Assembly (NCBI GenBank): GCA_039105265.1
Contig: JAPFFF010000015.1
Span: forward strand, 2,294,001-2,358,000
Length of the DNA stretch: 64,000 nt
Source of the DNA: Tritrichomonas musculus
Lineage: Eukaryota > Parabasalia > Tritrichomonadida > Tritrichomonadidae
Direction: 5' to 3'
This document shows positions 10,070 through 20,104 of the stretch, piece after piece (the first letter of the stretch is position 1; every line of letters begins with the position of its first letter). The notes beneath the pieces were generated by a model. That model worked only from the letters and a program-made list of their open reading frames with translations, made no database searches and was not told where the DNA came from. Position numbers and translations under genes: made by a program.

Positions 10070-11917
10070 ATGCGCATATCGAAACATTTTAAAGGATCAT
10101 CATACGATAAATCTATTCAACAAAAGAGAGACTCGCTTAATCAATCATATCAAAAAGCTCTCAGCAAGTTTAGTGATAACGGACTTAATTATTCTTCTAA
10201 GAAACAAAGCATCAATGATTCAAACTATTTCGATGGAATGTTTTTAGGTACAGCTAGACCTAAAAAAGCATATCCCGTAGTTCCAACATATAATGATATG
10301 TCATCAAAATATTCAAGAAATTATTCTACCAAAAATCTTAATCCATCTACTGGAACTTTTACTTTTAACCTCAAATCGCCAGAAAAAGAAGCAAACTATC
10401 AAAATTACCACAGAATAAATAATACCTCTCTAGCTTACCAAAATTCTTATTATAACGATTCGCCCAGAAAAAAACCAACCCACATATTTACCGGATATGA
10501 ATCACGGTTCGACTATCTATCTAAAAAAACACAACAAGGAACAACGGAAAAATCATTTATTCAAAGTGGAATATATTCTTCTCAAAGGCAACCAAATAAT
10601 TCCGTTTATAATTATTCATCTCCAGATAAAAGTAGGACTACTTCACAATTCTCTCCAACAACTTCTCCAAGTGGGAAACTTCACTACTTATCGTTGGAAT
10701 TAACAGCTCAAGAAAACAAGCAAAAAATATCTCAACAACATAACAAATCATCACCTACTCGGTCTCCAACTAATAAAAAAGAGGTTTCAGGCCTATCTTC
10801 TAAAAATAATGCAGAAACAAATTATCTTGATAAGATCAATTCAGAAAATAATAAAGAAACTTCACAAAAGCTACCATCAAATTCTTTTCAATCGATAGAC
10901 CCAACATCAGATACCACAGCGTCATCAAAAACAAGATTCCCAGCACCTACAATTCAACCAACATTAGACAAAACAAAATCAGTAAGCAAACCATCATCAG
11001 ATATAAATAAATTCCTTCCTACATCAGCTCCAACAACTTCCAAATTGCCAACCACATCAGCATCATGTTCACCTACTTTGAAAGAAAATCAAGAAGATAC
11101 TAAATTACCAGCTAAACCAACTTCAGAAAATACTAAATCGCCAACATCAAAACCGCAGACACAATTATCAGCAACATCAAAATTTGCTACAACTCTACCA
11201 TCAAAAGAAACTACAACAAAGTTACCAACAGTATCATCAACACCTGTTTCACCACAAAAAAAGATAATCAATAATGAAAATCAACATTTAAGCCAGATTA
11301 ATTATGAAGACATTGAATCATTAAAGAATCAAACTGAATTTCTTGATCAAGTTGAAAAAGGTATGATAGAAGATACAAAAGAAAATGATTTGACCCAAGC
11401 TCACAAAATGAAAAAACATGATTTACAACCTTCTCAGAGTAATGATTCAACTAATAGACTGTCTCCAAATAAATCGTCACCAACCAAATCGTCACCAACC
11501 AAATCGTCACCAACCAGATCGTCACCAACCAAATCATCACCGAATAAATCATCACCAAATAAATCTTTAACTGATAGTCCTAATTCTTTTGAGAGCCCAG
11601 AATCTTTTAAGTCAATGAAAAATAATGACAACGACAACGATTATGGAACAGATCTTGAAATTGAAATCGATTTTGGCGATGAATGTCCTAATTATGAAAA
11701 GGCTGAATATGATGATGACGATGAATTCATTCGACTTCTACCTGCACCAAGTAAAACAGTTAAAGTTGAATCAAGTGAATTTCCTAAAATGCTTGATATA
11801 CTTTGCACACAAGATTTCTTCATTAAGCCAAAGATCAAATTTATGATTGAAAGCACAATTGGTCTTGCAGATAAATTAACAAGTGATACTTTGAGAAACA
11901 TTTTAATACGCAAATGA
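10070..11917 (+). CDS. Ser/Pro/Thr-rich disordered protein
   Basis: This 615-residue protein is unfamiliar. Residues 1-110 are Tyr/Asn/Ser-rich and basic. About 110-460 is low-complexity Ser/Thr/Pro/Lys sequence. A tandem block around residues 466-502 repeats SSPTK (DNA repeat about 11460-11570). These SP and TP steps look like sites for proline-directed kinases. An acidic patch (DYGTDLEIEIDFGDE, YDDDDE) comes next. The last 55 residues (FPKMLDILCTQDFFI to the end) look like the only folded, helical part. No signal peptide or membrane segment is seen. A cytoskeletal or nuclear scaffold role is possible, but nothing in the sequence proves it. The start is the first ATG in frame, near a T-rich leader. 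Confidence 0.65.
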   Translation: MRISKHFKGSSYDKSIQQKRDSLNQSYQKALSKFSDNGLNYSSKKQSINDSNYFDGMFLGTARPKKAYPVVPTYNDMSSKYSRNYSTKNLNPSTGTFTFNLKSPEKEANYQNYHRINNTSLAYQNSYYNDSPRKKPTHIFTGYESRFDYLSKKTQQGTTEKSFIQSGIYSSQRQPNNSVYNYSSPDKSRTTSQFSPTTSPSGKLHYLSLELTAQENKQKISQQHNKSSPTRSPTNKKEVSGLSSKNNAETNYLDKINSENNKETSQKLPSNSFQSIDPTSDTTASSKTRFPAPTIQPTLDKTKSVSKPSSDINKFLPTSAPTTSKLPTTSASCSPTLKENQEDTKLPAKPTSENTKSPTSKPQTQLSATSKFATTLPSKETTTKLPTVSSTPVSPQKKIINNENQHLSQINYEDIESLKNQTEFLDQVEKGMIEDTKENDLTQAHKMKKHDLQPSQSNDSTNRLSPNKSSPTKSSPTKSSPTRSSPTKSSPNKSSPNKSLTDSPNSFESPESFKSMKNNDNDNDYGTDLEIEIDFGDECPNYEKAEYDDDDEFIRLLPAPSKTVKVESSEFPKMLDILCTQDFFIKPKIKFMIESTIGLADKLTSDTLRNILIRK

Positions 11918-12183
11918 ATAATTTTTCCCATTTTATTTTTTTTTTACTATTATGATGTTTTGATAATATATGAATAAAATAAAAAATAAATAAGTTTTTT
12001 TTTTTTTATTTTTCTTTAATAAAAACAAAGATTATTTCATGATGAGTATTTTTCATTGTGAATTCAATCTCTTGTTCTTACAATTCGAAGCATTGGACAA
12101 GTTTTTCTGCAATTATTGCATCTCAGTTTTATTAATAAATATGCAGAAACTTTTAACAAGATGATTCTTTGCTCTCGAGTCAT

Positions 12184-12701
12184 CGTTCTTTTCTACCCAA
12201 CTTTTTCAGAAGGAAACTTTTTGAATAGTAAAAATAAAACTTTTTGATTTAATTCAATGCATTCATTGAAATTTAAGGCGGTCTTTTTTATTATTTTTAA
12301 TACGAGTTGCAGAATAAAGCGATATACGAACTAATACGATATACAAACTAATAAGAATTACAGAATAACACGAATAAGAAATTGAGGAAAGAAAATATCA
12401 ACGAGATTTACTTGTGCTGAACAAATGGCGTGAATAAGAAATTGAGAAAAGAGAATATCAACGAGATTTATTTGTGTTCAAAAAAGGGCACAAATAAGAA
12501 TGCCGTAGATTTTATTAATATGTATAAATCTTATAATTCTAAAACCTGTATTAGTTTGTATATCGCTTTATTCTGCAACTCGTATTAAAAATAATAAAAA
12601 AGACCGCCTTAAATTTCAATGAATGCATTGAATTAAATCAAAAAGTTTTATTTTTACTATTCAAAAAGTTTCCTTCTGAAAAAGTTGAGCAGAAAAGAAC
12701 G
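12184..12701. repeat. Foldback element with 154-nt inverted arms
   Basis: Arms at about 12184-12337 and 12548-12701 are near-perfect inverted copies. Each runs from CGTTCTTTTCT inward to GCGATATAC.AACTAATAC. The 210-base centre carries a partial tandem duplication around GAATAAGAAATTGAG.AAAG and ATATCAACGAGATTTA. No open frame is present. The layout suggests a foldback or MITE-type non-autonomous DNA element, or a hairpin locus. It lies between the disordered-protein gene and the Arl6-like gene. Confidence 0.75.
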
Positions 12702-12800
12702 ATTGCTCTTTACTCTCTTTTATAAAATTTTTTATTTCATATAGAAAAAGTTTTGAGTGGCGTTTAGAAATATTTTATACAGATTTTAATCAACAGATAA

Positions 12801-13373
12801 ATGGGTTGCAACGCAACTGCAGAACAAACTCAATATATTTCTCGAACAATTGCCTTTGTAGGTCTTGATGGTTCTGGAAAATCATCGATTGTTCACCAGA
12901 TGATTAATCCAAATGCGACAGAAGAATTTATCCCTATTCCAACTGCAGGAGCTGACTATTATGAATCGTCGATGGGGGCATCAAAGTTTTGCATTTATGA
13001 TTGTGGTGGTATTGGGCGTTATAGAGACGAATGGAATTTTTATATAAAACACTCAGATGCGGTATGCTTTGTTATTGATAGAACAGATAAAAAACGAATG
13101 AGTGTTGTGCGCGATGAAATTGGAATGATTTTACAAAAGTGCCAACTTCAACAAATTCCAATCTTAATACTAATAAACAAAACTGATAAAAAATCATCAC
13201 TCACCATTAGTGATTTTGAATTAATTACAAAAGTAAATGAATTTAAGGTAGACGGTGACATTAAAGAATGTTCTGCGGAAAATGGTGAAGGAATTGTTGC
13301 AGCTCGCGACTGGCTGCTTCAACATATTAAGCCAAGAACAACAACAATAACTACTACAACAGAAGAAAAATAG
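12801..13373 (+). CDS. Arl6-like small GTPase, Arf family
   Basis: This 190-residue Arf/Arl-type GTPase starts MGC, so Gly2 is a candidate for N-myristoylation and Cys3 for palmitoylation, placing it on membranes. G1 is GLDGSGKS (about 21-28), G2 is the Thr in IPTAG, G3 is DCGGIGR, G4 is NKTD and G5 is SAENGEG. The segment RYRDEWNFYIKHSDAVCFVID followed by RMSVVRDEIG resembles Arl6/BBS3, which recruits the BBSome coat to ciliary membranes. In G3 the Gln normally needed for GTP hydrolysis is replaced by Ile, so turnover may be slow. The C-terminal tail is Thr-rich. The first ATG in frame is used; a TCAACAG lies about 12 bases before it. Other Arl members cannot be excluded. Confidence 0.8.
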   Translation: MGCNATAEQTQYISRTIAFVGLDGSGKSSIVHQMINPNATEEFIPIPTAGADYYESSMGASKFCIYDCGGIGRYRDEWNFYIKHSDAVCFVIDRTDKKRMSVVRDEIGMILQKCQLQQIPILILINKTDKKSSLTISDFELITKVNEFKVDGDIKECSAENGEGIVAARDWLLQHIKPRTTTITTTTEEK

Positions 13374-13480
13374 ATGAAAAGGGAAAACCTCATTATTCTC
13401 ATTGATTAGTTGTATTATAAAATCTTTAATGTTTTTAATTAATAAAGAAATTTAAAACTTAAAATTAAATAACTTTAGTT

Positions 13481-15952
13481 TTAAAGGAAGTGTAAGTTGT
13501 TGTTGAGGAAATCTTTTGGCGAGTCAGATGAAAGGTGAGTTTTAGCCATATCAGCAAGTCTTGAAGCAAGCATAAGGCAAGCTGGGGTCCTGATTGATCC
13601 ATTCCAGTTAGGATATTGTAAAGTTTGGAAGTGGGTAAGCTTAATAAGGTGATCATCATCAAAGAATTTAGGATAATGATAAATAATTGTATATCTAGTT
13701 GGAGAAGCAGAGCCTTGATTTGCATAGTGTGAGATCATGTAAAATTCAGCAACACCTTTGGTTGCAATTTCGTCAGTAATAACTGTACCAGCTCCAGCAT
13801 TATCAACTTTATTGCTACCTACTTCTTTCATGATCCTGATTGACGCATGCTTTTGGGCAATCATATAAACAATTGATATTGTATCAGTTCCTGTTACTTC
13901 TTTAACAGTGTCAACAATTGCTGATACTTCAATTTGCTTCAATTTTGGCATTTGGGCATATGTAACACCATCACGATAAACAATGATGTTTTTAGGATAG
14001 GCACCAGTCCTTTTGTTGAATCGCTTTAATCCTTCTTCAACAAATTCGCGAAGGAAATCTTCAGGGATTGCATTTTCTCCTCTTTGAAGAGGTTTCATAT
14101 TAGAATAGAAATGAACAAGTCCAAAGTCGGTGCTGCACGTACCTGCACATACAGGTGACGTACCACGCAATGATGAACTTGGGAGAGAAAGGCCAATAAC
14201 CATTGTACTCTTGAGTGGAACTTTGACTTTGAAAGGAACACCACCCAATTTTGATGCTATTTGAACAGCAATATTGGTATAAACAGATAAGTTTGGCTTT
14301 TGGAAAACTGTTTGTGTTTTAACACATTGAGAAAGAACACCTAACTCAACAGTCAAGAAGTGCTTGATACCATCATATCGTTTCTTTTCTTGGCTTGGGA
14401 TAAGGCAAATAACAAAGCCTGGGAGCTCTTCTGGGACGCATGCTTCAAAGTATTTAGCTATTGAATTTATGTAGTCATTTGGATGTGAGTTATTTACATA
14501 CAAAACATGCTTGCTAGGATTAATTTTTGGAATGTTAAGTGGAAGACCTGGTGCAACTTGTTCAAGATTCTTAATGAATTGAGGCATATCATTTCTATTA
14601 GTATCTGGAGCAACGATAAGGAGAGCATTTTTGATTGTAGCACCTTCATACATACCGTGATCTCTAAAGATCGATTGATAGGTAAGCCTGTCAGTTAGAG
14701 GATATTCATCAGCTTGGCCACCATTTTTCTTGGAAATTTCAAGTGTTGGCGGATTGATAACATGACCGTTGACTTGCACGCTGCTTCCTAATGTAAATCC
14801 CCATTGATTGAGGAACGAGGAAGCTTCTTCGTTTTCTTTTAAGGATTGAACAAATCTATCAAGTTTAGTTTTTCGATCTTGTGGTGAGATTCGAGTGAAT
14901 TGAGCAATGTCTTTCATAGTATCTCTACGACGACGTTCTGCCTCTGAAATTCCAGAAGCTTTCAGAACAGAAGAAGGAAAGATCGTAACTTTATCTTGCC
15001 CATTTGCACGAGTAACCATTTCAATAAGAACATCGTCTGGTTTGCAGGTATGATTATATACTTCTTGGTAATAATCTGCAAAAGAGATTGTTCTTTTTTC
15101 ATGAGTCTTTCGATTTTCTTGTTCGAATGTTTTTTGTGATGCAACTTCATTCCATAGAATTGAAGAAACGATAACAGTCTTTGGCTTTTTGGGTCGATGA
15201 GTAGTTTGAATTTGCATTGATCTTATAGCAGCTTCAGTATCAGCACGAGCATTAGGATCGTTTAATGCATTTTTATCTTTTATAAAATCATATAATGTTC
15301 CACTTCTATCGATTCTTGTAGCTGTATTGAGAACATACGATAAACCACCAGAGAGATATGAAATTGAAGGAAGATAACCGTTGTAAATTTGGAAAACATT
15401 GATTTTGTTAACGTTTTTCTCGTCAATCCACTTACGTCTGAAATTACTCAAGTTGAGTGCGTGATATGCTCTATGAAAAGCTGTATTATATATAGAAAGA
15501 AGAGATTCTGTATCATCACTTTCTATTTTACGTGTTTGTGTGATATTAACTGTAACAACTTTATCAGTATCTTTCCTGGGTTGAACGGTAAATTGGCCCT
15601 GGAGATCATCAAGTGATGAATAAATAATCCTTTGACCATCAAAAATGATTTTTTGCCATTTTTCATTCGTGCCCATTGGACCTCCTTTTGGACAAAGAGC
15701 TGAATAAACAAAATGAGTAATAAGCCTAGAACTTAATATCTCTGGCTCAAGTGTAACGTCATATTGGTATAAAGAAGAAGTTCCTTTCAAAGAAAGATGA
15801 TAAACATTGGTATTTATAGGGACAACTTTTCCGTCAGAAAAGTTGATTGCATTTGGGAGTGTGTCATCATCACCAAGAAGCTTTCGAAGTCTTGCGCATG
15901 ATTCTTCTACATCATGCTGGCGATTTTTATCTCTTTTTGAAACTCTTGACAT
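13481..15952 (-). CDS. Argonaute/PIWI-family protein
   Basis: This 823-residue protein has the Argonaute layout: an N domain (about 40-190), a PAZ-like domain (about 200-340), a MID domain (about 400-560) and a PIWI domain (about 560-810). The PIWI part contains MVIGLSLPSSSLRG, then YPKNIIVYRDGVTYAQMPKLK and QGSASPTRYTIIYH. It is closer to PIWI-type motifs than to animal AGO. RDGV keeps the second catalytic Asp. The first strand, usually G.DVTH, reads GLSLPSS here, and the late His position reads R. The slicer tetrad is therefore probably incomplete, and the protein may bind guide RNA without cutting. The gene is convergent with the Arl6-like gene and lies beside the satellite and Maverick region. 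Confidence 0.88.
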   Translation of the reverse strand: MSRVSKRDKNRQHDVEESCARLRKLLGDDDTLPNAINFSDGKVVPINTNVYHLSLKGTSSLYQYDVTLEPEILSSRLITHFVYSALCPKGGPMGTNEKWQKIIFDGQRIIYSSLDDLQGQFTVQPRKDTDKVVTVNITQTRKIESDDTESLLSIYNTAFHRAYHALNLSNFRRKWIDEKNVNKINVFQIYNGYLPSISYLSGGLSYVLNTATRIDRSGTLYDFIKDKNALNDPNARADTEAAIRSMQIQTTHRPKKPKTVIVSSILWNEVASQKTFEQENRKTHEKRTISFADYYQEVYNHTCKPDDVLIEMVTRANGQDKVTIFPSSVLKASGISEAERRRRDTMKDIAQFTRISPQDRKTKLDRFVQSLKENEEASSFLNQWGFTLGSSVQVNGHVINPPTLEISKKNGGQADEYPLTDRLTYQSIFRDHGMYEGATIKNALLIVAPDTNRNDMPQFIKNLEQVAPGLPLNIPKINPSKHVLYVNNSHPNDYINSIAKYFEACVPEELPGFVICLIPSQEKKRYDGIKHFLTVELGVLSQCVKTQTVFQKPNLSVYTNIAVQIASKLGGVPFKVKVPLKSTMVIGLSLPSSSLRGTSPVCAGTCSTDFGLVHFYSNMKPLQRGENAIPEDFLREFVEEGLKRFNKRTGAYPKNIIVYRDGVTYAQMPKLKQIEVSAIVDTVKEVTGTDTISIVYMIAQKHASIRIMKEVGSNKVDNAGAGTVITDEIATKGVAEFYMISHYANQGSASPTRYTIIYHYPKFFDDDHLIKLTHFQTLQYPNWNGSIRTPACLMLASRLADMAKTHLSSDSPKDFLNNNLHFL

Positions 15953-16439
15953 TGATTATAATCTTTGCGGTTACCTAATTTAATATTCACTTACTTAGTT
16001 TAAAATATTTCATATTGAATTAAATAAACCATTCAATATAACTTTTCTTTTTATACAAATTTCTCAATAAAATAATTAATATTTATATATATTGACTGTT
16101 TATGAGGTACCAACAATACTTTTTATATTTGAGAGATAATTGAAATTACTTTTCCAATGGAAGATGGAATGGCTAGAATGATATAAATCGCCCGGAGTTT
16201 TTTACATTGATTGGCGGTTATTCATGAGAATGTGTCGGTTTATAAATTTGATTATTTTTTAATTAAGGAAAGATAATATTATTATAAACTATATCATTTG
16301 ATGTAAATTTAACATCTGAATTAAAAAAAAAAAAAAAAAAAATGGGGAAATCGTAATCGCCCGTGGAGGTTTAGGTCAAAATTGACCTTGTATCGTACCA
16401 TAGAAAAAAAAGTCTGGAACTTTTTTGCACTTTTGCAAC
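15953..16439. other. Spacer between PIWI gene and minisatellite
   Basis: No gene is visible. The stretch holds a 20-base A run at about 16321-16341 and two small GC-richer patches near 16187 and 16355, both with TCGCCCG. A short GGTCAA/TTGACC inverted repeat lies at 16372-16385. It should include the PIWI promoter, but no clear initiator is seen. Confidence 0.45.
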
Positions 16440-17658
16440 TAAACATCAACGATTAAAACAGCTAAACATCGACAATCAAAATAAATAAACATCAACGATT
16501 AAAACAGCTAAACATCAACAATTAAAACAGCTAAACATCAACAATCAAAATAAATAAACATCAACGATTAAAACAGCTAAACATCGACAATCAAAATAAA
16601 TAAACATCAACGATTAAAACAACTAAACATCAACGATTAAAATAAATAAACATCAACGATTAAAACAACTAAACATCAACGATTAAAACAACTAAACATC
16701 AACGATTAAAACAACTAAACATCAACAATCAAAACAGCTAAACATCGACAATCAAAATAAATAAACATCAACGATTAAAACAGCTAAACATCGACAATCA
16801 AAATAAATAAACATCAACGATTAAAACAGCTAAACATCGACAATCAAAATAAATAAACATCAACGATTAAAACAACTAAACATCAACGATTAAAACAACT
16901 AAACATCAACAATCAAAACAGCTAAACATCGACAATCAAAATAAATAAACATCAACGATTAAAACAACTAAACATCGACAATCAAAATAAATAAACATCA
17001 ACGATTAAAACAGCTAAACATCAACAATTAAAACAGCTAAACATCAACAATCAAAATAAATAAACATCAACGATTAAAACAGCTAAACATCGACAATCAA
17101 AATAAATAAACATCAACGATTAAAACAACTAAACATCAACGATTAAAATAAATAAGCATCAACGATTAAAACAACTAAACATCAACGATTAAAACAACTA
17201 AACATCAACGATTAAAACAACTAAACATCAGCGATTAAAACAACTAAACATCAACAATCAAAACAGCTAAACATCGACAATCAAAATAAATAAACATCAA
17301 CGATTAAAACAGCTAAACATCGACAATCAAAATAAATAAACATCAACGATTAAAACAGCTAAACATCGACAATCAAAATAAATAAACATCAACGATTAAA
17401 ACAACTAAACATCAACGATTAAAACAACTAAACATCAACAATCAAAACAGCTAAACATCAACGATTAAAACAACTAAACATCAACAATCAAAATAAATAA
17501 ACATCAACGATTAAAACAGCTAAACATCGACAATCAAAATAAATAAACATCAACGATTAAAACAACTAAACATCAACGATTAAAACAACTAAACATCAAC
17601 AATCAAAACAGCTAAACATCAACGATTAAAACAGCTAAATATCAACGATTATAACAAC
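16440..17658. repeat. 23-bp minisatellite, 53 units
   Basis: The array consists of 23-bp units beginning taaacatc and continuing either as aacgattaaaacaac/agc or as gacaatcaaaataaa. It is 1219 bases long, which is exactly 53 units, so insertions and deletions are nearly absent. The two unit types alternate in recurring blocks, which suggests growth by copying of multi-unit segments. The unit length is not a multiple of three, and no long open frame runs through it. Confidence 0.92.
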
Positions 17659-18296
17659 TTTTTGAGCTTTTTTTTTTCTGAATGATTTTCACTTTTTGAA
17701 GGTTCTTCAGAAAAGACTAACTATACTTTAGTTGATCCATCAAAAGAACTCCAAATACTATTGATGAAAGACTTATATTATTCCAAATATTTCATGAGAA
17801 AATTTTACTTTTGTCCAGATATGGACTCTTATACTGATCATATACATTTTTTTCTCATTTTCAAAATTAGTACAATATGTTTAAAATATGCTTTTTCATC
17901 ATCTAGTTTTTGCCGAAGATGGTGTATTATCAATATTGGTAATAAATATATATATTTTGAGTATTGTTTTTTTTTTTTTTTTCCTTCAAAAACAAATTTG
18001 ATTCCCAACCTTTCAAAATACTTGGTTTCCTCACTAACACGTCAGATGCTTCGCTAAAGATGGCAGAAATGATATATATATAAGATATTTTAACCATAAT
18101 TTTATGCACCAGCACTGCCACAAATACTTCAACTTAATACAGAACTTCATACTAAAAAATTCATGTAGGAATTAAATTTAAATAAACTATCAGAAGTCAC
18201 ATTTCTAACTCATCTCCCACCAAAAACATACTCGCAATAACATTTTTTTTTAGTTTTTGCTATTTTTATAGCATGTATATAACGTACTACAAAGTA
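17659..18296. other. Gene-poor flank before the Maverick pile
   Basis: This AT-rich DNA contains a 98-codon plus-strand open frame (17761-18057) without recognisable domains and with a phenylalanine run made by a T tract. I do not accept that frame as a gene. Some stretches look like old coding sequence but match no family I know. Confidence 0.35.
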
Positions 18297-19847
18297 AGTA
18301 GTATACGTTTGGCTGTGGGTCCTAAACCGCCGCCCAGACTTAACCACACCTATGATATCTCTAGGGATAAGTTTAAGCAAAAAAAAGATGATTATGCTTA
18401 TTTTTTCATAAATATTGCATCAAAACGGACTTCATCATATTCATCACGATTTAACATATCATATCCTTCACAACTTGCTCCATTTAACTTTTTGTCAAAT
18501 GGACATTCAACATCATATAAGTTTCCATCATCACTTTCTTCTCTATTTGAATACCAAATTGTTGTTTCAATATTGTTATTTCCTTTAAACTATATAATAA
18601 ACCATTACTACTTTCATTGATTACAGAGTGATGTGTTTCAGTGTCTTTAATTAAAATAAAGCAACCAATAGCACCATCTGAATTTTGTTTGGAATTAACC
18701 TTTTGTAATTTAGATGATACCTTATCTCTAAGTAATCCTTGACAATTATTATCTATCCATTCAGAATCATTCCATTTTAATGTCCACTCATTACTAAAAC
18801 AGAATTCTTTGAAGCCGAATTCTAGACCATTAGGGATAACATAATCAGTGGATATTTTATAGATGATTTTATAGAATTCTTTTTCTACTTTATTTTTATT
18901 TGGTCCTTCTATTTCTAGAGTTTCTTCAGGTAGATAAAGGTATAAGTTATCATTTTTGTATAATCTTAATGCATTCTCAGCTTCAATATTATCACACTTT
19001 ATTCTTGGTTCAACAGCTACCAATGAGTCTTGTGATAATAAATATTGGATGCTTCGTTCTCCTTAGTGATAGAATTTATAAGGATTTACAGCTGATGATT
19101 TCTCAAATGCAATATAAAACCTATTCTTCATTGGTGATTCTTCATCTAAATATCCATTTCCAATGCTCATTACGGAATAAAAATTACAGGATTATATAGC
19201 TGTCCATCTTTAATATAAATGAAGAATTCTTTCATTAAATTTCCATCTGTATCATACAAGATATTACTTCTAAACATTATTCTAAACATTTTTGTTATAT
19301 CAGTTATTCTTGTGATTGTGCTCTTTATTTCATCTGGTGTTTTAATTAGTTGGACATTATAAAGAATTTGGCGAATTGATAAACGAAGATTATGTGATTT
19401 TTAGATGGTTTTTACCAAATAATTGCTGAAATATTGTTTGCAATATGTTCTTATGCATATTTTTATTATATTTTCTACATTCATAATTCTATTTTTAATT
19501 AAAAACAAATTAATTAATTGTTTATCTCGAGTTTTCAGTTGCCATTTGGAGCCATTTTGATAATTTACTATGATGGATGATTTTTCACCATGTGGAAAAG
19601 TTTTTCCTTATTCACAATTCTAATAATAATACTGTCGATTGATGTTTATAGGGTAAACAAAAACAATATCAAGTTTCTGGCCTGAAAATGTTGTAGTCCT
19701 ACATTAGAAAAAGACAATCACAAAGTGAATTCTTTTTAGAAATGAAAAACAATATAGAATTGCTAGGTTTATGATGTAAGATTCTCAAAACGGGAAAAAA
19801 TTAAAAATACATTTAATATTCAATCATTTATTTATTATTAAATCAGA
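18297..19847. mobile_element. Maverick element Z: old left-end fragment
   Basis: The fragment begins with a terminal sequence AGTAGTATACGTTTGGCTG, continues through a CCGCCCAGAC block and ends with TTTAAGCAAAAAAA near 18380. It matches the start of element Y at 44920 over about 85-90 bases with visible divergence. Inside it lies a minus-strand remnant of the Maverick fiber-like gene. It is broken, with several breaks, and covers only the fiber end of an element. It is bounded on the right by element X. It is older than X and Y judging by decay. Confidence 0.75.
18484..19450 (-). pseudogene. Remnant of a Maverick fiber-like gene (element Z)
   Basis: This remnant is recognisable because its minus-strand text parallels the middle of the fiber-like protein of element Y (45026-51337): the block FKEFCFSNEWTLKW matches FKEYCFGNEWVLTW. 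It is a broken fossil of the same gene family, in the same orientation relative to the terminal repeat as in Y. Confidence 0.7.
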
Positions 19848-20104
19848 AGTAGTATATACTAGTCGGTTTCCGCGGGGCACAGGCTGCCCACGCGTCAACA
19901 CGAACTAGTTAAAAAAAATAAAAAAAAAAATAAAAAAGAAAAATAAAAAAAAAACTTCTTCTTCTTTTCATGTTATCCCACCCACCCACCTCAACGCCTA
20001 CTATCAATGAAACGGCACAGGTACCCCACCCCACAACCGCCCATCTATGAAACGGCACAGGTACCTGCCCCGAGAATCTCGTACCTATTTCTTTCTATAT
20101 GTAA
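19848..20104. repeat. Left terminal region of element X
   Basis: After AGTAGTATATACTAG comes a GC-rich stretch (TTTCCGCGGGGCACAGGC), then a purine-only A-rich tract at about 19909-19965. A C-rich tract follows, with the direct repeat ATGAAACGGCACAGGTACC at 20007-20025 and again at 20047-20065. GC content is far above the surroundings. It is the presumed terminal repeat of a subfamily different from Y and Z; only the first nine bases are shared. Confidence 0.6.

Noticed and set aside
16372-16385. GGTCAA/TTGACC inverted repeat as a possible operator
   Set aside because: Too short and single; expected by chance in a window of this size.
16440-17658. Possible CRISPR-like array
   Set aside because: Units are directly tandem with no unique spacers, in a eukaryotic context; it is a minisatellite.
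17761-18057. 98-codon plus-strand open frame
   Set aside because: Composition follows simple AT-rich DNA, a T tract makes a phenylalanine run, and no domain is present.
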